A stretch of 64,000 bases of DNA, from contig NZ_RZIJ01000014.1 of NCBI RefSeq assembly GCF_003989665.1, forward strand, positions 142,195 through 206,194, in the 5' to 3' direction. Source of the DNA: Azospirillum doebereinerae. GTDB taxonomy: Bacteria > Pseudomonadota > Alphaproteobacteria > Azospirillales > Azospirillaceae. Positions 16,156 through 25,063 of this stretch are shown piece after piece. Under the pieces are notes generated by a model. That model was given only the letters and a program-made list of their open reading frames with translations, searched no databases and had not been told where the DNA came from. Every line of letters begins with the position of its first letter. Within the stretch, counting starts at the first letter, position 1. Made by a program: the position numbers and the translations under genes.

Positions 16156-17409
16156 ATGAAGCCGTTTCTGACCATCATTTCGAGCGCGGCACCCATCCTG
16201 GCGGCGGGCGTGGCGCTGGCGACGGCTTCCGGCGCCATGGCCCAGTCGCCGGGCAAGACCGTGGTGACCTTCGCCGCCTCCCACTTCGCGGAGGTCGGAC
16301 GCGGCGACCGGCTGAAGGCCTGGGTCGAGACGTTCAACAAGGCCAACCCCGACATCGAGGTCAAGCCGGTCACCATCCCGTTCTCCTCCTTCGCAACCAC
16401 CATCTTCACGCAGATGGGCGGCAACGGCGGCCCCGACATCGTCCGCTTCGATCTTCCCGAATTCTACGCGGCGGTCGCCGCCAAGTCGGTGCTGCCGATC
16501 GACGACATCGTCAAGGACGGCGAGCACAACTTCACCAGCGCCGACACGTACATGAAGATCGACGGCAAGCGCTACGGCTTCGCCTTCGACACCGCCAACT
16601 ACGCGATGGTCTACAACGCGGCGCTGCTGCCGGGCGGCACCCCGCCCAAGACCTTCGAGGAGTTCGTGAATCTCGCCAAGGCGGCGACCAAGGACGGCAA
16701 CTACGGCTACGCCTACCGCGCCACCATGGCCGAGCGGGGCGGCTTCTGGTACGACCTGACCAACTTCGTCTACGGCTTCGGCGGGCGCTGGTCCAAGCCC
16801 GACGGCACCCCGACCTTCAACAGCCCGGAGGTCGTCGCCGGCGTCGCCGCCTACAAGACCGTCTACGACGCCGGCATGACGCCCAAGGGCACCGACGCCG
16901 CCACCTATCGGCGGATGTTCTGGGAAGGCAAGGTCGCCATGGAGATCGACAACGGCGGCGTCGCCACCATCCTGACCTCGCAGGGCAAGGCGCACCCGAT
17001 CTCCGCCGCCCCCTCGCCCTTCCCGCACAAGGAGCAGGGAATGATCCTGGCTCCGGTCACCATCAACGCCAACACCAAGGTGAAGGAGGCCGCCGGCAAG
17101 TTCCTGCGCTGGAGCCTGCAACCCCAGCAGCAGCAGGAGTTGCAGACCCTGCTCGGCGCCGCCAACGTCGCGATCACGGTGGAGCGCACGCCCGAGGAGC
17201 TGGCGGCGATGCCCTGGCTGAAGGTCTACGACGCGCAGACCCCCAACAGCGTCCCGGCCCTGCCCCAGGGGCTGGAGACCAAGGCGCCGGAGATCCAGCA
17301 GGTCGTGGTGCAGCAGGTGCTGAAGGTGCTGCAGGGCGGCGTCGCCCCGCAGGCCGCCATGGACGAGGCCCAGCGCCAGATCACCTCCCGCGTCCTCGCC
17401 CAGAAGTAA
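16156..17409 (+). CDS. Family 1 extracellular sugar-binding protein of an ABC importer
   Basis: 417 residues from ATG 16156 with a near-ideal GGAGGAGG site. The signal peptide is clear (hydrophobic to ~28, cleavage after AMA). Mature sequence shows family 1 binding-protein features: a hinge of TFAASHFAEVGRGDRLKAW, QMGGNGGPDIVRFD, and FWEGKVAMEIDNGG. It captures a sugar or sugar derivative in the periplasm and hands it to the permeases encoded next. The 139-nt gap upstream and the hairpin just after the stop suggest it is expressed at a higher level than the permeases. Confidence 0.9.
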   Translation: MKPFLTIISSAAPILAAGVALATASGAMAQSPGKTVVTFAASHFAEVGRGDRLKAWVETFNKANPDIEVKPVTIPFSSFATTIFTQMGGNGGPDIVRFDLPEFYAAVAAKSVLPIDDIVKDGEHNFTSADTYMKIDGKRYGFAFDTANYAMVYNAALLPGGTPPKTFEEFVNLAKAATKDGNYGYAYRATMAERGGFWYDLTNFVYGFGGRWSKPDGTPTFNSPEVVAGVAAYKTVYDAGMTPKGTDAATYRRMFWEGKVAMEIDNGGVATILTSQGKAHPISAAPSPFPHKEQGMILAPVTINANTKVKEAAGKFLRWSLQPQQQQELQTLLGAANVAITVERTPEELAAMPWLKVYDAQTPNSVPALPQGLETKAPEIQQVVVQQVLKVLQGGVAPQAAMDEAQRQITSRVLAQK

Positions 17410-17415
17410 CGCTCC

Positions 17416-17449
17416 GGCCGGCGGCGCCCCGGCGCCGCCGGCCCTTTTC
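17416..17449 (+). terminator. Strong GC hairpin with T-run after the binding-protein gene
   Basis: GGCCGGCGGCGCC (17416-17428) and GGCGCCGCCGGCC (17431-17443) are perfect complements, then CTTTTCC follows. It lies 7 nt after the binding-protein stop and before the permease start, so it can act as a partial terminator or a 3' stabiliser of the binding-protein mRNA. Confidence 0.7.
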
Positions 17450-17462
17450 CGGAAACCGCATC

Positions 17463-18413
17463 ATGATGAGCAGGACCGCGAACCAACCCAAGGCCCGGCC
17501 CGAGGCCGTCCCGCGCGCCGCGCCGCTCGACCACGGCCGCTGGGTTCCCGCCTTCTTCGTCGCCCCGGTGGCGCTCTATCTCCTGGTCTTCCAGGGCTAC
17601 CCGCTGATCCAGGAATTCCTGCTGAGCGTCACCTCGACCTCGCTGCTGGATCCGACCAAGCATGCCTTCGTCGGCTTCGAGAACTACCGCGAGCTTCTGC
17701 TCGATTCCGAATTCCATCAGGTGCTGCGCGTCACCGCGATCTACACGGTGGTCTGCGTCCTCGCCTCCATCGGGCTCGGCCTGCTGGCGGCGCTGCTGCT
17801 CGACGGGGCGTTTCCCGGGCGCGGCCTCGCGCGCGCCCTGGTGACCATCCCCTGGGCCGCCCCGCCGGTCGCGGCGGCGCTGATCTTCGTGTGGATGTTC
17901 AACGCGCAGTACGGGCTGTTCAGCCATCTGGCCCAGTTCCTCGGCCTGTCCTCGGGCGGCACGAACTGGCTGGACGAGCCGTCCTACGCCCTGCCCGCCA
18001 TCCTCATCACCACGATCTGGCAGATCTTCCCCTTCTCCTCCGTCGTCATCCTGGCCGCCCTCCAGGGCGTGCCGTCGGAACTGCGCGAGGCGGCGGTGAT
18101 CGACGGGGCCGACCGGCTCAGCGTGTTCCGCGCGGTGGTCTGGCCGACCATCCGCCCGTCCGTCGCGCTGCTGACGCTGCTGATCACCGTCTGGTCGCTG
18201 CGCCGCTTCGACGTGATCTGGCTGATGACCCAGGGCGGCCCGCTGGGCGAGACCAACACGCTGGTCATCGACCTGTACCGCCGCGCCTTCGTCTACCTCG
18301 ACCTCGGCCGGGCGGCGGCGGTCGGCATCGTCGGGCTGGTGATCGCCATCCTGGTGACCTTCGCCTATTTCTGGCTGTCGCTGCGCGCCGAAAAGGCCAG
18401 CGGGAAACGGTGA
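17463..18413 (+). CDS. Sugar ABC transporter permease (MalF/UgpA type)
   Basis: 316 residues with six hydrophobic segments. The permease-to-ATPase coupling loop EAAVIDGADRLSVFRAVVWPTI is the standard EAA motif. A first helix near 25-45 (FFVAPVALYLLVFQGYPLIQ) and the N-terminal cytoplasmic tail of ~23 residues fit the first permease of a CUT1 importer. Two adjacent ATGs (17463 and 17466) are possible starts. Four nt separate its stop from the second permease. Confidence 0.92.
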   Translation: MMSRTANQPKARPEAVPRAAPLDHGRWVPAFFVAPVALYLLVFQGYPLIQEFLLSVTSTSLLDPTKHAFVGFENYRELLLDSEFHQVLRVTAIYTVVCVLASIGLGLLAALLLDGAFPGRGLARALVTIPWAAPPVAAALIFVWMFNAQYGLFSHLAQFLGLSSGGTNWLDEPSYALPAILITTIWQIFPFSSVVILAALQGVPSELREAAVIDGADRLSVFRAVVWPTIRPSVALLTLLITVWSLRRFDVIWLMTQGGPLGETNTLVIDLYRRAFVYLDLGRAAAVGIVGLVIAILVTFAYFWLSLRAEKASGKR

Positions 18414-18417
18414 CCCC

Positions 18418-19239
18418 ATGATCAAGACCCATACCGCCCGCCTGATCGCCGTGCTGGCCCTGCTGGGCGTCGCGGCCTTCCCGCTCTACTGGATGTTCGT
18501 CACCTCGCTGACGCCGTCCGAGCAGCTCTTCTCCCCCTCCCCCCGGATGCTGCCGACGCTGTCGCAGATCGCCACCTACGCCGACGCCTTCACCGAAACC
18601 TCGCTGCGGCTCTGGCTGGTCAACAGCCTGATCGTCGCGGTCGGCACGACGGCGCTCAGCATCGGTCTGGCGGTGCTGCCCGCCTACGCGCTGTCGCGGC
18701 TGGACTTCCGGGGCAAGCTGCTGCTGGGCTTCGCGCTGTTCATGACGCAGATGCTGCCCGAGGCGATGCTGGTGGTGCCGCTCTACGACATCTTCACGCA
18801 GCTCTCGCTGCTCAACACGCTGCTCGGCCTGATCTTGGCCAACACGGCCTTCACCGTCCCGGTGGTGACCTGGATCCTGAAGGGCGCCATCGACGGCGTG
18901 CCCTCGGAGATCGAGGAGGCGGCGCGGATCGACGGCTGTTCGCGGCTCGGCATCGTGCTGGCGGTGGTGCTGCCGCTGATCGCGCCGACGCTGGCGGCGG
19001 CGGCGGTGATCGCCTTCTTCCACGGCTGGAACGAATACGTCTTCGCCCAGACCTTCATCAGCGACGACACGTTGCGCACCGCCTCGGTCGGGCTGGCCAG
19101 CTTCGTCGGCGAGCTGAGCACCCCGGTCCACACCGTCATGGCGGTCGGCATCGTCTACACGCTGCCGGCGGTCGTCTTCTACCTGTTCGTCCAGCGCTAC
19201 GTGGTCGCCGGCATGACCTCCGGCGGCGTCAAGGGCTGA
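18418..19239 (+). CDS. Carbohydrate ABC transporter permease (MalG/UgpE type)
   Basis: 273 residues with six helices. N-terminal AVLALLGVAAFPLYWMFVTSL, the EAA loop EEAARIDGCSRLGIVLAVVLPL at about 161-182 and the following FFHGWNEYVFA are classic for the second CUT1 permease. It pairs with the product of the preceding gene to form the membrane channel. The ATPase gene follows 62 nt later. Confidence 0.92.
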   Translation: MIKTHTARLIAVLALLGVAAFPLYWMFVTSLTPSEQLFSPSPRMLPTLSQIATYADAFTETSLRLWLVNSLIVAVGTTALSIGLAVLPAYALSRLDFRGKLLLGFALFMTQMLPEAMLVVPLYDIFTQLSLLNTLLGLILANTAFTVPVVTWILKGAIDGVPSEIEEAARIDGCSRLGIVLAVVLPLIAPTLAAAAVIAFFHGWNEYVFAQTFISDDTLRTASVGLASFVGELSTPVHTVMAVGIVYTLPAVVFYLFVQRYVVAGMTSGGVKG

Positions 19240-19301
19240 TCCCGCCCCTCCCCCATCCTCCCGGCCCGCGCCGGACCGCAAGACTTCGAAGGGAAAAGCC
19301 C

Positions 19302-20537
19302 ATGGCTATCAAATTGGAGAATGTGACCAAGTCGTTCGGCGCCCTGACGGTGATCGACAACGTCAGCCTGGAGGTCGGCGACGACGAGTTCCTGGTGCTG
19401 CTGGGGCCGTCCGGCTGCGGCAAATCCACCATCCTGCGCATGATCGCCGGGCTGGAGACCGTCAGCAGCGGCCAGATCCATCTGGGCGGCAAGCGCGTCG
19501 ACCAGTTGCCGCCGAGCGGCCGCGACATGGCCTTCGTCTTCCAGTCCTACGCGCTCTACCCGCACATGACGGTGCGCCGGAACATCGCCTTCCCGCTGAT
19601 CATGCGGCAATTCCGCTGGTGGTTCCACATTCCGGTGATCGGCGACCTCTTCAAGCGCCGCATCGAGAACTCGCCCGAGGTGCGCGGTCTGGTGGAGCGC
19701 ACCGCCGACATGCTGGCCCTGACCAAGGTGCTGGACCGCCACCCCCGCACCCTGTCGGGCGGCCAGCGGCAGCGCGTGGCGCTGGGCCGCGCCATGGTGC
19801 GCCAGCCCTCGGCCTTCCTGATGGACGAGCCGCTGTCGAACCTGGACGCCAAGCTGCGCACCGCCATGCGGGCGGAGATCACGCAACTGCATCAGCGGGT
19901 CGGCGGCAACTTCGTCTACGTCACCCACGACCAGATCGAGGCGATGACGATGGGCACCCGCATCGCGCTGATGCGCGACGGGTCGCTGCAGCAGTTCGGC
20001 ACCCCGCGCGAGATCTACGAGAAGCCCGCCAACACCTACGTCGCCCGCTTCATCGGCACGCCGCCGATGAACCTGATCGAGGCCGAGGTGGAGGGCATGA
20101 CCGTTCGCGTCGGAACCAGCGTTCTCCCCCTACCCGACGGGGCCGAAAGACCAGTGTCCGGGGCGGCCTCCGGGACGGGGCGCAGCCGGGTGTGGCTCGG
20201 CCTGCGGCCCGGCGCCTTCGGCATCGTGCCGCCGGGCCAGGGCAAGAGCCTGGCCGGCACCGTCACCCTGGTCGAGCATGTCGGTGCGGAATCGCTGATC
20301 TCGGTGAAGCTGTCCGGCATCCGCACCGCGCACGACGACGACGGCGCCCCGACCGACGAGGTGATGGTGTCGGTCCCCGGCTACAGCGAGCTGCGCGTCG
20401 GCGAGGCGGTCGGCCTCGACTGCCACCTGAAGGACTTCTCGCTGTTCGACCAGGACAGCGGCCTGCGCGTCGGCGGGCGCGCGGCCGAGGACTTCACGAC
20501 GAACGGCCGGGTCGGCGCCATCCGCACCGCCTCCTGA
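19302..20537 (+). CDS. Sugar ABC transporter ATP-binding protein (UgpC/MalK type)
   Basis: 411 residues; Walker A GPSGCGKST at 35-43, Q-loop FVFQSYALYPHMTV, signature LSGGQRQRVALGRA, Walker B FLMDEPLSNLDA and the H-loop YVTHDQIEAMT. A C-terminal TOBE-type domain (from ~250) is present. It is longer than the usual ~360 residues partly because extra residues (QFRWWFHIPVIGDLFKRR) lie in the helical subdomain after RNIAFPL. It energises the importer encoded at 16156-19239. A GC hairpin follows at 20549. Confidence 0.92.
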   Translation: MAIKLENVTKSFGALTVIDNVSLEVGDDEFLVLLGPSGCGKSTILRMIAGLETVSSGQIHLGGKRVDQLPPSGRDMAFVFQSYALYPHMTVRRNIAFPLIMRQFRWWFHIPVIGDLFKRRIENSPEVRGLVERTADMLALTKVLDRHPRTLSGGQRQRVALGRAMVRQPSAFLMDEPLSNLDAKLRTAMRAEITQLHQRVGGNFVYVTHDQIEAMTMGTRIALMRDGSLQQFGTPREIYEKPANTYVARFIGTPPMNLIEAEVEGMTVRVGTSVLPLPDGAERPVSGAASGTGRSRVWLGLRPGAFGIVPPGQGKSLAGTVTLVEHVGAESLISVKLSGIRTAHDDDGAPTDEVMVSVPGYSELRVGEAVGLDCHLKDFSLFDQDSGLRVGGRAAEDFTTNGRVGAIRTAS

Positions 20538-20548
20538 CGGCCGTTCTT

Positions 20549-20568
20549 GCCGGGGATCGCATCCCGGC
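20549..20568. terminator. Possible terminator between convergent genes
   Basis: GCCGGGGATCGCATCCCGGC can fold with a CCGGG/CCCGG stem and an 8-nt loop. It lies 12 nt after the ATPase stop and before the convergent minus-strand gene. No T-run follows, so this is a weak call. Confidence 0.35.
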
Positions 20569-20675
20569 GGGAGGCGCCAGCGCAGCCTGCCGGGACCGGA
20601 CGGGGCACGGCCATCGGCGGTTCCTCGGGAAGCCGGGCCGCTCCGCCCGGCGCGTCGAAACGGTCGCGCCGGGCG

Positions 20676-21107
20676 TCATTCGATCTGGGACGTCATGACG
20701 AAGACCCCCGGCTGCGCCACCGTCTCATAGGAGATGACATAGAGCGAGTTGGCGGGGAAGGAGCAGGCCTGCTCCGGAATGACCCCGGTGCCCGGCCGGA
20801 AGGCGTAGGGGCGGGGTGGCGCCGCCGTTTCCGAACGTTTCGTCCGCATGACCGCCGGGGAGGCCAATGCCGTGGACTCCTCCGTCCAAAGCCATGCCGC
20901 CGGATCGCCGGAGCCGAGCTCATCGGCAAAGCTCCGCAACATATGCTGGCAGGTTTCCCGGCTCAGGCTGTGCACGGCCCGCTCGGTCAGCGTTCGTTCC
21001 GGCACCGCCGATGGGCCGGGAAGGAGCATGGTCACGACCAGGGCGCTGGAGAGAAGGCCAGCCAGCCCCCAACCGGCGGCGATGGAGAAATCCTGACCAT
21101 CGATCAT
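20676..21107 (-). CDS. Hypothetical membrane-anchored protein
   Basis: 143 residues from ATG 21107, chosen because AAGGAGG lies 11 nt before it; longer starts at 21131 or 21212 lack such a site. One N-terminal hydrophobic segment (~9-29, AAGWGLAGLLSSALVVTMLL) is either an anchor or an uncleaved signal. The remainder is soluble with two Cys (RETCQHM, EQACSFP) that could pair in the periplasm. I do not recognise the family. It is convergent with the ABC operon and separated by 451 nt from pxpA, so it is probably a single-gene unit. Confidence 0.55.
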   Translation of the reverse strand: MIDGQDFSIAAGWGLAGLLSSALVVTMLLPGPSAVPERTLTERAVHSLSRETCQHMLRSFADELGSGDPAAWLWTEESTALASPAVMRTKRSETAAPPRPYAFRPGTGVIPEQACSFPANSLYVISYETVAQPGVFVMTSQIE

Positions 21108-21558
21108 GGCATCACCCCCCTCCTTTCCCATGCGCGCCCACCAAGGCGGCGCGGCCCGTTGCCGTGCCCACGCCTGCAACCACAAACAGCCGACGACCGC
21201 CACCGGCACCATCGGGGACTCCCCCAGCCGCAGTCATCAACCATCTCTGTGGACAGATGGTCCAGGAGCGCTCGACGAAACCCGTCCGACACCAAGCGAC
21301 GTCATCGGTTTCGGTGCGCGGGGCTGGATTGCCCCACGGGCGCCCCAAGGATTGCCAATCCAAGATAGGGCGCCGGTCGACACAGGTAAAAGGAATTTGC
21401 TTGATGCCATCCATCGACGAAATCGATGGATCTTGGGAAAGACCGACCTTTCATTTCCCGGCACCGCGACGGCACTCCGATTCACGTCCGCATCGGCACC
21501 ACCCACGGTCACCCCGCAGCCGAAACCTTCCTTCGCCCGATCCTCTGGGTGGCGGGCC
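21108..21558. other. Gene-free gap between pxpA and the hypothetical gene
   Basis: I see no supported gene in these 451 bases. It contains the Shine-Dalgarno and presumably the promoter of the minus-strand hypothetical gene, plus the hairpin listed separately. Open frames here lack a recognisable product. Confidence 0.5.
21409..21431 (-). terminator. Hairpin downstream of pxpA
   Basis: ATCCATCGA (21409-21417) pairs perfectly with TCGATGGAT (21423-21431) around a 5-nt loop. It lies about 130 nt after the pxpA stop on the coding strand, followed only by a short T-rich patch further on. It could end the pyroglutamate operon or be a protein-binding palindrome. Confidence 0.4.
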
Positions 21559-22341
21559 TCAGGCCGTCGCGCTCTGCACCGGATGCGGGGGACGGACGAG
21601 AACGCCCGCCTTCTCCAGCGCCACACGCACCGCTCCGGCCATGGCGACGGCCGTCGGCGTGTCGCCGTGGACGCAGATGGTGTCGGCGACGATCGGGAGG
21701 CGGGTGCCGTGGCGGCTGGTCACCGCTCCGTCCAACACCATCCGGACCACCCGCTCCGCGGCCAGTTCCGGCGCGTGGATGACCGATCCGGCCACCGAAC
21801 GCGGGGTCAGGGTGCCGTCGTCCTCGTAGGTGCGGTCGGCGAAGGCCTCGCGCAGGACGCGCAGGCCCAGCGTCGTGCCGGCCTTGTCCATCGCGCTGAG
21901 CGGCGGAACGACGAACAGCAGGGCCGGGTCCACCGCCTTGACCGCGCGGGCGATGGCCATCGCCAGATCCGCCTCGACCGCCGCCATGTTGTACAGCGCC
22001 CCGTGCGGCTTCACATGGGTGACGCGGTGGCCGGCGAGCGCGGCGCAGCCTTGCAGCGCGCCGATCTGGTAGGCGACCATGCGCTCGATCGCCGCCGGGC
22101 TGTCGCCCCGGATGGTGCGGCGGCCGAAGCCGGCGCGGTCGTCGAAGCCGGGATGGGCGCCGATGCGCACCCCCTTCTCCAGGGCCAGCCGGGCGGTCTC
22201 CGCCATGATCGACGGATCGCCGGCGTGGAAGCCACAGGCGATGTTGGCGGAGGTCACGATGTCGAGCATCGCCCGGTCGTCCCCCATCGCCCAAGCGCCG
22301 AAGCCTTCCCCCATGTCGCAGTTCAGATCGATGACCGCCAT
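21559..22341 (-). CDS. pxpA: 5-oxoprolinase subunit PxpA (LamB/YcsF family)
   Basis: 260 residues; the N-terminus VIDLNCDMGEGFGAW and following SANIACGFHAGDP are the family signature, with further conserved HPGFDDRAGFGRR and HVKPHGALYNM segments. With PxpB and PxpC it forms the ATP-dependent 5-oxoprolinase that opens 5-oxo-L-proline to glutamate. It is the last gene of the minus-strand cluster, 61 nt after pxpC, and has an AAAGGA site before ATG 22341. All three subunits are adjacent, so the assignment is firm. Confidence 0.95.
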   Translation of the reverse strand: MAVIDLNCDMGEGFGAWAMGDDRAMLDIVTSANIACGFHAGDPSIMAETARLALEKGVRIGAHPGFDDRAGFGRRTIRGDSPAAIERMVAYQIGALQGCAALAGHRVTHVKPHGALYNMAAVEADLAMAIARAVKAVDPALLFVVPPLSAMDKAGTTLGLRVLREAFADRTYEDDGTLTPRSVAGSVIHAPELAAERVVRMVLDGAVTSRHGTRLPIVADTICVHGDTPTAVAMAGAVRVALEKAGVLVRPPHPVQSATA

Positions 22342-22402
22342 GCAAATGGTCCTTTTGTTGCGTTCGCGTGCGTCTCTCCCGGAGCGGGACAGGGAAGACG
22401 GA

Positions 22403-23425
22403 TCAGTCCCAGCCCGTCACCACGCCGCCGATCAGGTTGAAGCCGAGCAGCCGCTCGCTGCCGTAGAGGGCGAAGGCGCCGGCCGGGCGCAGCAGGCCGG
22501 GCAGCCCCGCCAGGACGTCCCGGTGGCGGGCGTGCAGGGCCTGGGCCTCGGCGGTGGCGACGGCGCGGAAGCGCAGGCGTTCGCCCGGCCGCTTCTGCGC
22601 CAGCGCCCCCACGTCCGGGCCGATCACGCAGGCGATCTTCGGGTAGCCGCCGGTCGTCTGCCGGTCGGCCAGCAGCACGATCGGCTGGCCGGTGCCCGGC
22701 ACCTGCACCGCCCCCAACGGGATTCCGTCCGAGGTGATGTTGAAGCCGCGCGCGTGCTCGATGACCGGGCCGTTCAGCCGGTAGCCCATCCGGTCCGCCT
22801 CGTGGCTGACGGTGAAGCTCTCCTCCAGGAAGGCGGCGATGCCCGCCGGGGTGAAGGCGTCGTCCTGCGGGCCGAGCACCACGCGGATGTCCGCCCCGCG
22901 CGCCGGCAGCAGGGACGGATCGAGCGTCAGTTCGCCCCGGTCGGCGGCGTCGTCGAGACGCAGCGGCAGGCGGTCACCCGTCTTCAGCGCGCCGCCGGCC
23001 AACCCGCCGAGCCCGGTGCGGGCGTGGGTGGCGACGCTGCCCAGCACGGGGGCCAGGGCAAGCCCGCCCTCCACCGCCCAATAGCCGCGCGTGCCCTCGC
23101 GCAGGGCCCCGATCCGCAGGGTCTGGCCGTCGCGCAGCCGCAGGCTGGTCCAGGCCGGGGCCGGCTCGTCGTCGATGGTGAGGGCGGCGTCGCCGGCCAC
23201 CGCGACGCGGACCGGACCGCCCTCGACCGTCAGGCTGTCGCCGGCCATCGTGAACTCGACGGCGCCTTCGCCGGCCGGGTTGCCGACCAGCGCGTTGGCG
23301 GCGGCGTGCAGCAGCGGATCGACCGCCCCCGCCACCGAGACGCCGTAGCGCTGGTAGCCGACCCGCCCCCGGTCCTGCACGGTGGAGCTGGGACCGGCGG
23401 CGGCGACGCGCAGATGGCTGCTCAT
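22403..23425 (-). CDS. pxpC: 5-oxoprolinase subunit PxpC (biotin-dependent carboxyltransferase-like)
   Basis: 340 residues. Starts LRVAAAGPSSTVQDRGRVGYQRYGVSVAGAVD, the hallmark of the KipA/PxpC/allophanate-hydrolase subunit 2 family, and includes GFNITSDGIPLGAVQVPGTGQPI and DRQTTGGYPKIACV. It is the partner of PxpB in the ATP-using half of 5-oxoprolinase. The 4-nt overlap with pxpB (23422-23425) shows translational coupling. Confidence 0.93.
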   Translation of the reverse strand: MSSHLRVAAAGPSSTVQDRGRVGYQRYGVSVAGAVDPLLHAAANALVGNPAGEGAVEFTMAGDSLTVEGGPVRVAVAGDAALTIDDEPAPAWTSLRLRDGQTLRIGALREGTRGYWAVEGGLALAPVLGSVATHARTGLGGLAGGALKTGDRLPLRLDDAADRGELTLDPSLLPARGADIRVVLGPQDDAFTPAGIAAFLEESFTVSHEADRMGYRLNGPVIEHARGFNITSDGIPLGAVQVPGTGQPIVLLADRQTTGGYPKIACVIGPDVGALAQKRPGERLRFRAVATAEAQALHARHRDVLAGLPGLLRPAGAFALYGSERLLGFNLIGGVVTGWD

Positions 23426-24189
23426 GCCGCCACCCCCGCAACGTCGCCCGCGACCGTCTCGCTGTCGGGCAGCAGCCCGTCGCAGGCGGCCATCCGGTCG
23501 AATTCGACGACCGGCACCGACGCGAAGCGGACGCGGTCGCCGGGCGCCAGCAGGAAGGGCTGGTCGCGGCGCAGGTCGAAGATCCTCACGGGCGTGCGTC
23601 CCAGCAGATGCCAGCCGCTGGGCATGGCGATGGGGGAGATGGCCGCCTGGGCGCCACCCTGGATGACGCTGCCGGCCGGGGTCATCATGCGCGGATTCTC
23701 GCGGCGGGGTTGGTGCAGCGCCTCCGGCAGCCCGCCGAGATAGGCGAAGCCGGGGGAGAAGCCCAGCATGTAGACCCGGTAGTCGGCGGCGCAGTGCAGG
23801 GCCGTCACCTCGGCTGTCGTCAGGCCGGCGCGGCGGGCGACGTCGTCCAGATCCTCGCCGTGGATCCCGCCGAAGCAGACCGGGATGACCCAGCGCCGCT
23901 GCGGTTCCGGCGAGGGCTGGGACAGCCCCTCGGTCAATCCCAGCAGGGCTTGGCCCAACCGGTCCGGATGCGTCCGCGCCGGGTCGAAGACGACCAGCAC
24001 CGAGCGGTAGGTCGGCACCGTCTCCACCACCCCCGGCAGGGCGGCGTCGGCGATGCGGCGGTCGAGTCGGTGGACGGCGGCGTTGAGGGCGGGGGCGATG
24101 CCCTCGCCCAGTTCGACGATCAGCGCGCCGTCGCCGGCCGGCAGCAGGCGCGGGGACAGGCCGGGCGGCGACGCGGGTGTCTCGCTCAT
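23422..24189 (-). CDS. pxpB: 5-oxoprolinase subunit PxpB (KipI/allophanate hydrolase subunit 1-like)
   Basis: 255 residues. Conserved parts: LLPAGDGALIVELG near the start, TYRSVLVVFDP, the cyclophilin-like core YMLGFSPGFAYLGGLPEALHQPRRENPR and PAGSVIQGGAQAAISPIAMPSGWHLLGRTP. Partner of PxpC. It sits between the binding-protein gene (24231) and pxpC in one transcript. Confidence 0.93.
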   Translation of the reverse strand: MSETPASPPGLSPRLLPAGDGALIVELGEGIAPALNAAVHRLDRRIADAALPGVVETVPTYRSVLVVFDPARTHPDRLGQALLGLTEGLSQPSPEPQRRWVIPVCFGGIHGEDLDDVARRAGLTTAEVTALHCAADYRVYMLGFSPGFAYLGGLPEALHQPRRENPRMMTPAGSVIQGGAQAAISPIAMPSGWHLLGRTPVRIFDLRRDQPFLLAPGDRVRFASVPVVEFDRMAACDGLLPDSETVAGDVAGVAA

Positions 24190-24230
24190 GGTCGGTCTCG
24201 AAGAAGAGGGGGGCGGAAGGGTCGACGGCG

Positions 24231-24980
24231 TCAGCGCGCGTGTTTGTCGAGGATGCGCTGGTAGTCGCCGCTCGCCTTCATCGCCGCCACCCCGGCGTCG
24301 AAATCGGCCTTGAGCTTGGAGGTATCGCGCGCCTTGGTGAAGGCGATGTAGCTCGGCAGGGTCTGCGCCTCGGGCTTCAACTCCTTCACCTGGTCGAGCG
24401 CGCCCTGCTGCTTGAGGAAATACTGGGCGACGTAGCGGTTGCTCGGCATCACGTCGAAGCGGCCGGAGAGCAGCTTCTTCACGTTGCTGTCGCTGTCGTT
24501 CGATTTCTCGACGTTGGGCAGCACGCCGGCCTTGATCGCGTCGTCGATGACCGAGCCGTAGCTGATCTGGTTGACCACGCCGATCCTGTAGGCCGACAGC
24601 TTGGCGAGGTCGCCGTCGAAGGCGACCGGCGAGTCCTTGGCGACGAAGAAGGACACCACCTGGGGGACCAGAACCTCGGTCGAGTAGTTCAGGAACTGCT
24701 CGCGCTCCGGCGTCTTGTAGGCGGTGAAGACCGCGTCGGCCCCGCCCTCCTTGACCGTGTCGAGGGCGCGCGCCCAGGGCATGATCTCGACCGACACCGT
24801 ATGGCCGGCCTTCCTCATCGCCTCGGTGACGATCTCGTAGGCGATGCCGGTGGGCTTGCCGCCGTCGTCGTGGATCAGGGGCGGGAAGCTGAGCGCCACC
24901 ATGCGGAGCTGGTCGGCGGCGGCCGGCAGGGCGGCCAGGGACAGGGTCGCGAAGACGGTGGTCATGAGGACGGCGCGCAT
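24231..24980 (-). CDS. Family 3-type periplasmic amino-acid-binding protein
   Basis: 249 residues from ATG 24980 (GGAGG upstream). Signal peptide with cleavage near AAADQ. The mature part has the amino-acid-binding pattern: VALSFPPLIHDDGGKPTGIAYEIVTEAM, EIMPWARALDTVKEGGADAVF, and KDSPVAFDGDLAKLSAYRIGVV. No polar-amino-acid permease or ATPase gene is adjacent, so it either works with an importer elsewhere or is a sensor. Its place between the DUF1445 gene and pxpB suggests 5-oxoproline, glutamate or a related compound as ligand (inference). Confidence 0.85.
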   Translation of the reverse strand: MRAVLMTTVFATLSLAALPAAADQLRMVALSFPPLIHDDGGKPTGIAYEIVTEAMRKAGHTVSVEIMPWARALDTVKEGGADAVFTAYKTPEREQFLNYSTEVLVPQVVSFFVAKDSPVAFDGDLAKLSAYRIGVVNQISYGSVIDDAIKAGVLPNVEKSNDSDSNVKKLLSGRFDVMPSNRYVAQYFLKQQGALDQVKELKPEAQTLPSYIAFTKARDTSKLKADFDAGVAAMKASGDYQRILDKHAR

Positions 24981-25063
24981 GGAGAACCTCCGCTGTTCGT
25001 CGGGTCGGATGGCCGCTTCCGGCCGGCCGTTTCCAGTCGGCCGGTCCGGTCGGTCTCGGGCAG

